Assembly (NCBI GenBank): GCA_002382525.1
Contig: DFYA01000176.1
Span: forward strand, 1 to 16,599
Length of the DNA stretch: 16,599 nucleotides
Reading direction: 5' to 3'
From: Opitutaceae bacterium UBA4094
GTDB lineage: Bacteria > Verrucomicrobiota > Verrucomicrobiia > Opitutales > Opitutaceae
The translations under genes and the position numbers were made by a program. The notes under the pieces were generated by a model. That model worked only from the letters and a program-made list of their open reading frames with translations. It had not been told where the DNA came from and did not search any database. Shown in pieces: positions 12,286-16,599 of this stretch (positions are counted from its first letter, which is position 1; every line of letters begins with the position of its first letter).

Positions 12286-14805
12286 TTAACACGTCGGTCG
12301 GCGACGAGGTGGGCGGGCGAAGAGGACGCCACCCAGCATGCACAGGCCGGCGAGCGCGGTGGAGGATGCGGGTTCGGGGATGGCGGATAACAGCACGGTG
12401 AGCGAGTTGGAGAACGCGGGGTTCTGGCCGGCGAGTTGAAAGACGGCCACCCAGCCGGCGTCGATGAGTTCGTCGGTGAGGAGCCATTGGGGGGCGGAAC
12501 CCCCGAACAGCGGGGAGGAGAATTCGAGCAACGTGTAGACGACACCGGTCTCGAGTCCGCCGAGGTCGTGGATATCGAAGCGGACGGTGAGCGGCAATCC
12601 GCCGGAGGCGGAGAGGGAGCCGAGCGTCAGGTGGTCTTGTTCGGAAGCGCCGAGACCGTAGCGGAAGACGATCTCGCTGGCGCCACGTGTGTCGAGGGAC
12701 GCGATATGGAGGTTGGCGGCGGCATCGCCGCCGATGTCGATGACCGGGGCTTCGTCGGAGGTGTGGGCGCCGATGTCCAGAATGTCGGCGCCGGAGACGA
12801 AGAGTCCGTAGCCGGTCGATGAAGCGCCGCTGGTTGAGCGAGAGTTGGCGGTGACACCGAGGTGAAGGCTTGAGATGGAGCCGGAGGCGGAGAGCGTGCC
12901 GCCCTTTTGGACGAACACGCTGCCGTAGGTGCCGTGGGCGAGGGCGAGCGTTCCCTGATTGACGGCGAGAGGGCCGGTGGCGCCGCCGGCGAGGGTGAGG
13001 GTGCCGGCGCCACGTTTGGAAAGGGGGCCGAAGGCGGCGGTGTGAAAGGTGAGGTGGTGGCCGTTGGTGTCGATGAGGGCGGTGTGGCCGGTGTTGGCGC
13101 CGACGGCTTTGGCGGTGGAAAAGTTGCCGGTGGCGCGGAGCGTGGCGTCGTTGAGGTGGACTGTGGAGCCGGAGCCGAGATTGGAATCGGAGGCGACCTC
13201 AAGGATGCCCGCAAGGACATGGGTGTTTCCCGTGTAGGTGTTGTCGCCCGTCAAGGTGAGGGTGCCGGCGCCTGCTTTGACGAGGGAGGTCGGGCCAATG
13301 CCGTCGGTGATGGACGAGTGGACGTAGAGGTTGTGGCGGTGGGTGACGACCAGTTCGGGGGAGGTTCCGGAGGAAAGGGTGCCGCCATGGATCGACGTAT
13401 CGCCGGTGCCGGCGACGAGGAGGGCGCCGGATTGGAGGATCAAGGAGGGGCCGAGGTCGAGGCGAAGGGGCGTGTCGGTATTTTGGATTTTTAGGGAGTG
13501 CCAGGCGCGAGGACCGGCGAGCGAGGTGTCGGTGGTGAGCAGGACGTTGTCGGAGGAGCCGGCGAGGACGGTGTTGGTCTGGTAGGAGTCGAGCGCCTGG
13601 ATGGAGCCGTCGCCGGAGACGACGCCCCAGTGGTCATCGACGAGCACGTGGCCGCCGATGATGCCTCCGTTGTCGTTGGCGAGGCCGTCGATTTTGACGG
13701 TGCCGTTGCCGGTGATCTGGAGCACGCCGTGATTGATGCGATCGAGGCCGGTGAAGTGGAGTGCGGCGCCGGGCGACCCCGTGCGTTGGATGTCGACGCG
13801 GGCGGAGGCGCCGACGGACAAGACGCCGAGTTGTTCGGTGACCGCGGACGAGGCGTTGCCGTTGAGTCTCAAGGTGCCGTTGCGGAGTGTCACGCCGACG
13901 GTGTCGGCGAGGCGGTTCTGCGAGGCTTCGCCGATGTTATCGATGAGCAAGGTGCCTCCGGCCTCGACTCGCACGGAGGACGTTGCGAGGGCGGTGCCGC
14001 CTCGCGAAAGGCCGAGCGTGCCGCGCACGACGCGGGTGTCGCCGGAGTAGGTATTGGCGCCGGTGAGGGTCTGGGTGGTGCCGCTCGTGAAGAGTGTGAG
14101 CGCGAGTTTGCCGGGGCCGTTATCGGCAAGGGTGCCGGTGAAGCCGGACGACCCGTCGCCGCCCCAGACGGTGAGGTTGACGGTGCGGGACTGGTCGCCC
14201 GCGCGGACGATGCCGGAGCCTTTGAGGCCGTGGATGGCTGCAAACGAGCTGGTTTGACCGAGGGTGAGGGTGGCGCCGGCGGAGACGGACGTTTCAGAAA
14301 AGAAGAGCGAGTTGGAGCCGGCGGAAAGCAGCTCTCCCTGGGTGACGGAGAGTTTGCTGAAGAAGTTGGTGCCGGTGAGGGAGAGGTTGGCCGCGCCGTT
14401 TTTGGTGAGCGTGGTTCCTTGGGTGTCCCCGTTGGTGAGGAGAGAATTGATGGTCGCGGCGGCGTTTGTCGTGATGACGAGGCCGGACGTGGCGCCTTCG
14501 ATCCAACCGCCGGTGACGGTGTAGCCCGGCGTGTTGAAGGTGAGGGAGCGGGCGACGGGATTTTGGGAGAGCGTGCGGGTGAGGGTGACCGTGCCGGCGC
14601 TGCCGCCGAAAATGGCATCGGTGCCGGAGGCGGAGTCGCTCCACGCGGCGTTCTCCGAGCCGTTCCACCAGTTTGCGCTGGAGACGTCCCAATTGCCCGA
14701 GCCGCCTGTGCCGGACGCGCCCCAGTGCAAGGTGGCTCCTGACAGGAGCGGTGAGAGCGCCAACGCGGAGCACAGCAGAATCAGGCGGGCGAGAGACGGG
14801 CACAT
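12286..14805 (-). CDS. Secreted autotransporter-type beta-strand-repeat protein with PEP-CTERM anchor
   Basis: This 839-aa protein starts with a signal peptide (ARLILLCSALALSPLLSGA, about 6-24, cleavage probably after SGA). The body is low-complexity beta-helix sequence rich in G, T, S and N, with autotransporter-associated beta-strand repeats such as LVKAGAGTLTLTGDNTYTGN (about 510-530), TLTGANTYSGDTRVVRGTL and LSKRGAGTLTLAGG. It ends in a PEP-CTERM signal: IPEPASS, a hydrophobic stretch ALAGLCMLGGVLFA, and basic RPPRRRPTC. There is no C-terminal beta-barrel, so it is exported and probably sorted through an exosortase rather than being a true autotransporter. Such proteins occur in many copies in Opitutaceae with unknown, probably surface or matrix, roles. 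It lies between sufU and sufS on the same strand but has no functional link to them, and it is bracketed by a direct repeat. Confidence 0.85.
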   Translation of the reverse strand: MCPSLARLILLCSALALSPLLSGATLHWGASGTGGSGNWDVSSANWWNGSENAAWSDSASGTDAIFGGSAGTVTLTRTLSQNPVARSLTFNTPGYTVTGGWIEGATSGLVITTNAAATINSLLTNGDTQGTTLTKNGAANLSLTGTNFFSKLSVTQGELLSAGSNSLFFSETSVSAGATLTLGQTSSFAAIHGLKGSGIVRAGDQSRTVNLTVWGGDGSSGFTGTLADNGPGKLALTLFTSGTTQTLTGANTYSGDTRVVRGTLGLSRGGTALATSSVRVEAGGTLLIDNIGEASQNRLADTVGVTLRNGTLRLNGNASSAVTEQLGVLSVGASARVDIQRTGSPGAALHFTGLDRINHGVLQITGNGTVKIDGLANDNGGIIGGHVLVDDHWGVVSGDGSIQALDSYQTNTVLAGSSDNVLLTTDTSLAGPRAWHSLKIQNTDTPLRLDLGPSLILQSGALLVAGTGDTSIHGGTLSSGTSPELVVTHRHNLYVHSSITDGIGPTSLVKAGAGTLTLTGDNTYTGNTHVLAGILEVASDSNLGSGSTVHLNDATLRATGNFSTAKAVGANTGHTALIDTNGHHLTFHTAAFGPLSKRGAGTLTLAGGATGPLAVNQGTLALAHGTYGSVFVQKGGTLSASGSISSLHLGVTANSRSTSGASSTGYGLFVSGADILDIGAHTSDEAPVIDIGGDAAANLHIASLDTRGASEIVFRYGLGASEQDHLTLGSLSASGGLPLTVRFDIHDLGGLETGVVYTLLEFSSPLFGGSAPQWLLTDELIDAGWVAVFQLAGQNPAFSNSLTVLLSAIPEPASSTALAGLCMLGGVLFARPPRRRPTC

Positions 14806-14813
14806 GATGAAAT

Positions 14814-14837
14814 CACTACCGCCAACTGGCGGCGGTG
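14814..14837 (-). promoter_or_regulatory. Stem-loop in the leader of the PEP-CTERM gene
   Basis: On the minus strand CACCGCCGCC, the loop AGTT, and GGCGGTAGTG fold with 8 Watson-Crick pairs, a G-T and one mismatch, 8-32 bases before the ATG. No Shine-Dalgarno is visible between it and the start, so it could influence translation. Confidence 0.4.
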
Positions 14838-14867
14838 AGTCAATGCGGGCGCCGGACTGATGAACTT

Positions 14868-14903
14868 ATAAGCCGAAGGCGGGCGCGAAACTGGGCGGCT
14901 TAT
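14868..14903. promoter_or_regulatory. 8-bp inverted repeat in presumed promoter region
   Basis: ATAAGCCG (14868-14875) and CGGCTTAT (14896-14903) are perfect inverted copies 20 bases apart. The minus strand has TATAAG (14867-14872), a possible -10 for the PEP-CTERM gene, with no convincing -35. Confidence 0.3.
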
Positions 14904-14971
14904 CGGATGACGACGATGCGCGTTACGATGCGGGCGGAGAAAGCGATGCGGAGATGGGGCGAGAGACTCAC
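14900..14971 (-). pseudogene. Duplicated 5' end of sufS
   Basis: From the GTG at 14971 the minus strand reads MSLSPHLRIAFS, matching sufS codons 1-12 (MSLSPNLRIDFP), then diverges to ARIVTRIVVIR and stops at 14900-14902. It is part of direct-repeat copy B and has no expected function. Confidence 0.7.
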
Positions 14972-15040
14972 GGAGTGGCGGATTTTTTAACCACGAAACA
15001 CACGAAATACTCGAAGGGCGGAAATCGGAGTCGGGCGGAG
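14940..15040. repeat. 101-bp direct repeat, copy B
   Basis: This is the partner of copy A (12077-12177), offset by 2863 bases. It carries the sufS start-codon region, an identical core of 54 bases, and an AACCACGAAACACACGAA unit. It lies about 180 bases beyond the sufU 3' end. Confidence 0.9.
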
Positions 15041-15060
15041 GACCGAGGGCGGCAAGGATT

Positions 15061-15100
15061 TGCCCACGGAACACACGGAATAAACGGAAGAAGGAGGGCG
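15061..15100. repeat. 'CCCACGGAACACACGGAATA' periodic repeat unit
   Basis: CACGGAACA, CACGGAATA and AACGGAAGA follow each other with a 9-base period, a variant of the CACGAAACA units in the nearby direct repeats. Confidence 0.55.
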
Positions 15101-15152
15101 GAGGACGGAGCTGGGCGGTCAGACGGTGATTTTTATCGTTCTCGTTTTCTTA

Positions 15153-15217
15153 CTCGTTCGTCGTTCTCGATGGTTCGTTTTCGGAACGAGAACGACGAAC
15201 GAAGAACGACGAACGAG
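15153..15217. repeat. Long hairpin of CGTTCTCGTT-type repeats downstream of sufU
   Basis: The arm CTCGTTCGTCGTTCTCG (15153-15169) can pair with CGAGAACGACGAACGA (15187-15202; 16 bp perfect from 15154) or with AGAACGACGAACGAG (15203-15217; 15 bp perfect), giving two alternative stems. It begins right after the sufU stop in the direction of sufU transcription, so it could stabilise or end that transcript. There is no proper T-run. Confidence 0.75.
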
Positions 15218-15219
15218 TT

Positions 15220-15651
15220 TTAGGAGGAGGCCGGTTGTTTGAGGGCTTCGAGGGCGGCGTGCCAGCCGAGGGTCGCGCATTTGATGCGGGCGGGGAAGGC
15301 GTGGACGCCGGCGAAGGCAGCGAGGTCGCTCAGCTCTTCGGAGGGCTGGCCGCTGGTGACGATCTGCTTGAACTCGTTGAAGAGCGCCTCGGCTTCGGCG
15401 GCGGTTTTGCCTTTGACCTGCGTGGTCATGAGCGAGGTGCTGGCTTGCGAAATGGCACAGCCCGAACCCTCAAACCCGATCGCATCCACGCGGCCGTCGT
15501 CGGCAAGGTGGAGGAAAACGGTGCAATTGTCGCCGCAGCTCGGGTTGTCGCCGGTGGCAACACGGTTGGCGGTCGGCGGCTTGCCGCGATTACGGGGGCG
15601 TTTGTTGTGGTCGAGGATGACCGACTGGTAGAGGTCAGTGAGATCGGACAT
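15220..15651 (-). CDS. sufU: Fe-S assembly sulfur-transfer protein SufU
   Basis: This 143-aa protein is the SufU/IscU-fold partner of SufS. It carries the zinc/sulfur-acceptor residues C39 and D41 (GDNPSCGD), C65 (GSGCAISQAS) and C125 (IKCATLGW), with the spacing of SufU rather than IscU (the longer insert between the second and third Cys). It accepts persulfide sulfur from SufS. The start at ATG 15651 gives the family N-terminus MSDLTDLYQSVILDH; a TTG at 15681 is in frame but adds non-family residues. Transcription runs toward sufS on the same strand, although 3.1 kb containing a PEP-CTERM gene now separates the two. A strong palindrome lies about 95 bases upstream. Confidence 0.93.
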   Translation of the reverse strand: MSDLTDLYQSVILDHNKRPRNRGKPPTANRVATGDNPSCGDNCTVFLHLADDGRVDAIGFEGSGCAISQASTSLMTTQVKGKTAAEAEALFNEFKQIVTSGQPSEELSDLAAFAGVHAFPARIKCATLGWHAALEALKQPASS

Positions 15652-15744
15652 GTTGGAAGAGGAGCAATGACCCATGTCCAAGGACCAATGAAGCTCAAAC
15701 TAGAGTAGTGGTTTTGGTAAGGTGCGGCGGACGCGCTCTCAGAG

Positions 15745-15772
15745 CTATTGTCACTTATTAAGTGACAAATAG
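15745..15772. promoter_or_regulatory. Near-perfect palindrome upstream of sufU (putative operator)
   Basis: Perfect arms TTGTCACTTA (15748-15757) and TAAGTGACAA (15759-15768) surround a single T. Allowing one extra A, the symmetry extends to CTA...TAG (15745-15772). It lies in the A/T-rich part of the sufU upstream region. The size and form suit a dimeric repressor; an Rrf2-type Fe-S sensor would fit the gene, but no consensus match is claimed. Confidence 0.6.
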
Positions 15773-15845
15773 GTTTGGGGGGCGGTGCGGGAACAGGGAG
15801 AACGAGGGGCTCGGCCCGGGGAGAGGAATGTCTTATCGAGCCGGC

Positions 15846-16295
15846 TTACTCCCAGTATTCCGCCCAAGCGGTGGCGGTTTCGGTGACGCGGATGCGTTCG
15901 AGGCGGACGGTCGGCGGGATCGGGAAGGCCGGGTCGAGGGGCGGGGCGGTAAGGTGGGCGCGGATCTCGCGGAAAATTACGCGGGCGAGCACCTCGGTGG
16001 TGGGGTCGCTGTTTTCGAAGGAAATAATGCGGTCGCCGTAAGTCGCGCGGAGCGTGGGGTAGTTGGGGTCGGCGGTGTTGAGGGAGAGGCTGTGGTCATA
16101 ACGCTCGATTGCCGCAGTGAGCACGTGTTTGAGGGCCTTGAAATCGCACACCATGTCACGGGAATCGAGGGCGTCGGACGTAAGAACGACTTCGACCGTG
16201 CGGCTGTGTCCGTGCGGGAAACGGCAGGCGCCAGGGTGTTTGCTGAGGAGGTGGCCGCTTTCAACGACGAGGGTCTTGGCGATTCGGTAGGGCAT
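15846..16295 (-). CDS. queD: 6-carboxy-5,6,7,8-tetrahydropterin synthase
   Basis: This 149-aa protein belongs to the 6-pyruvoyl-tetrahydropterin synthase family. It has the QueD signature CxxxHGH (C24, H28, H30), the first zinc histidine H15, the D67-H68 pair in RYDHSLSLN, E101 in PTTEVLA and a C-terminal E139 (VTETATAW). The CxxxHGH arrangement marks QueD, which makes 6-carboxytetrahydropterin from dihydroneopterin triphosphate in the queuosine (7-deazaguanine) pathway, rather than mammalian-type PTPS. The start at ATG 16295 matches the family; the long upstream open frame is antisense low-complexity. The gene start overlaps the end of the small Cys-rich gene by 35 bases. No other que gene is in the window. 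Confidence 0.9.
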   Translation of the reverse strand: MPYRIAKTLVVESGHLLSKHPGACRFPHGHSRTVEVVLTSDALDSRDMVCDFKALKHVLTAAIERYDHSLSLNTADPNYPTLRATYGDRIISFENSDPTTEVLARVIFREIRAHLTAPPLDPAFPIPPTVRLERIRVTETATAWAEYWE

Positions 16296-16470
16296 GGTCT
16301 GTTGACGGGGTGGTGGTTTGCCGTGCGAGTTCGGCGAGGCGGATCGAGGGGGCGATGGCGAAGACCGAGTTGCGCGCGAGGACGCAGCCGGGGCGTCCGC
16401 ACACGCAGAGGTCGCGCACGCGGTCGCAGCGGTCGGTGACGGGATCAAGATGCGGGCAGGAGAAACTCAT
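16261..16470 (-). CDS. Small cysteine-rich protein, unknown function
   Basis: This 69-aa frame has five cysteines (C5, C15, C22, C24, C29) in an N-terminal CPHLD-x5-C-x6-CVCGRPGCVL pattern, followed by a plain, basic C-terminal tail. The cysteine spacing suggests a bound metal or a redox role. The start at ATG 16470 was chosen because the Cys motif begins there; the same frame is open further upstream to the window edge but is low-complexity (Pro/Arg/Ala) and unlike protein. It overlaps the queD start by 35 bases in another frame, so the two are probably co-transcribed. I recognise the CPxLDP...GRPGCVL style from small conserved proteins in related bacteria, but not a function. Confidence 0.6.
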   Translation of the reverse strand: MSFSCPHLDPVTDRCDRVRDLCVCGRPGCVLARNSVFAIAPSIRLAELARQTTTPSTDHALPNRQDPRR

Positions 16471-16599
16471 GGCGGCTTCGGCGGCCTTTCGTGATCGGAG
16501 GCGCGCCGGAGGACTACGTGTCATGCTGCCGCAAACGGCGCGCGGGGGCTCCGTGTGCGTTGGCGGGGGCTGCGCGGATTTTGCTGCTGCGGGAGCCCG

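Noticed and set aside
10792..12390. 532-codon open frame on the plus strand across sufS
   Set aside because: It is antisense to a fully supported SufS and is Gly/Val/Ala/Asp-rich, the usual shadow of GC-rich codon use.
13498..14742. 414-codon plus-strand open frame opposite the PEP-CTERM protein
   Set aside because: Glycine- and acid-rich shadow of a repeat protein with a clear signal peptide and sorting tail on the other strand.
15153..15217. Intrinsic terminator of sufU
   Set aside because: The stem is strong but no T-run follows on the minus strand, so it is listed as a repeat instead.

Overview
The window is high-GC bacterial DNA whose gene content points to a verrucomicrobium of the Opitutaceae type. 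This is an inference from several traits together: a secreted protein with autotransporter-associated beta-strand repeats and a PEP-CTERM tail, a sufU/sufS pair, sugar-acid catabolism genes with private LacI and IclR regulators, a TonB-dependent receptor remnant, and intergenic DNA full of extragenic palindromes and 'ACCACGAA'-type periodic repeats. No rRNA, tRNA, IS element or CRISPR was seen.

Region 1 (1-2538): the first 25 codons of a GH2 beta-galactosidase/beta-glucuronidase-like gene run off the left edge behind a promoter that carries an operator-like palindrome. A glucarate-dehydratase-like enolase-superfamily gene (minus strand) is divergent from an IclR-type regulator, with palindromes between them. 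Directly after the regulator lies the frameshifted 3' end of a TonB-dependent receptor. Region 2 (2539-4082): an MBL-fold hydrolase, then an addiction-module antitoxin whose RelE-type toxin is reduced to about 20 codons, has lost its ATG and ends in a palindrome, followed by repeat-rich DNA.

Region 3 (4083-9595, minus strand) is a hexuronate operon: lacI-type regulator, a clan GH-A glycoside hydrolase, uxaC and an SDR-type fructuronate reductase (uxuB). The likely sequence is that the hydrolase releases a uronic acid, UxaC isomerises it to a ketouronate, and the SDR reduces that to mannonate. The last step, mannonate dehydratase, is not in the window. With the glucarate dehydratase this suggests a uronate/aldarate utilisation locus.

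Region 4 (9596-10872): a vapBC toxin-antitoxin pair preceded by an internally deleted relic of a second vapC, with related extragenic palindromes on both sides. Region 5 (10873-15651): sufS and sufU on the minus strand, separated by a PEP-CTERM beta-strand-repeat protein gene. That gene is bracketed by a 101-bp direct repeat (about 91% identical) containing the first codons of sufS, so the gene looks like an insertion between the two suf genes. Region 6 (15652-16599): a near-perfect palindrome upstream of sufU, then queD and an overlapping small cysteine-rich protein gene upstream of it.

The least explained items are the direct-repeat-bracketed insertion in the suf locus, the family of about 9-bp-periodic intergenic repeats, the toxin relics, the palindrome upstream of sufU, and the Cys-rich partner of queD.
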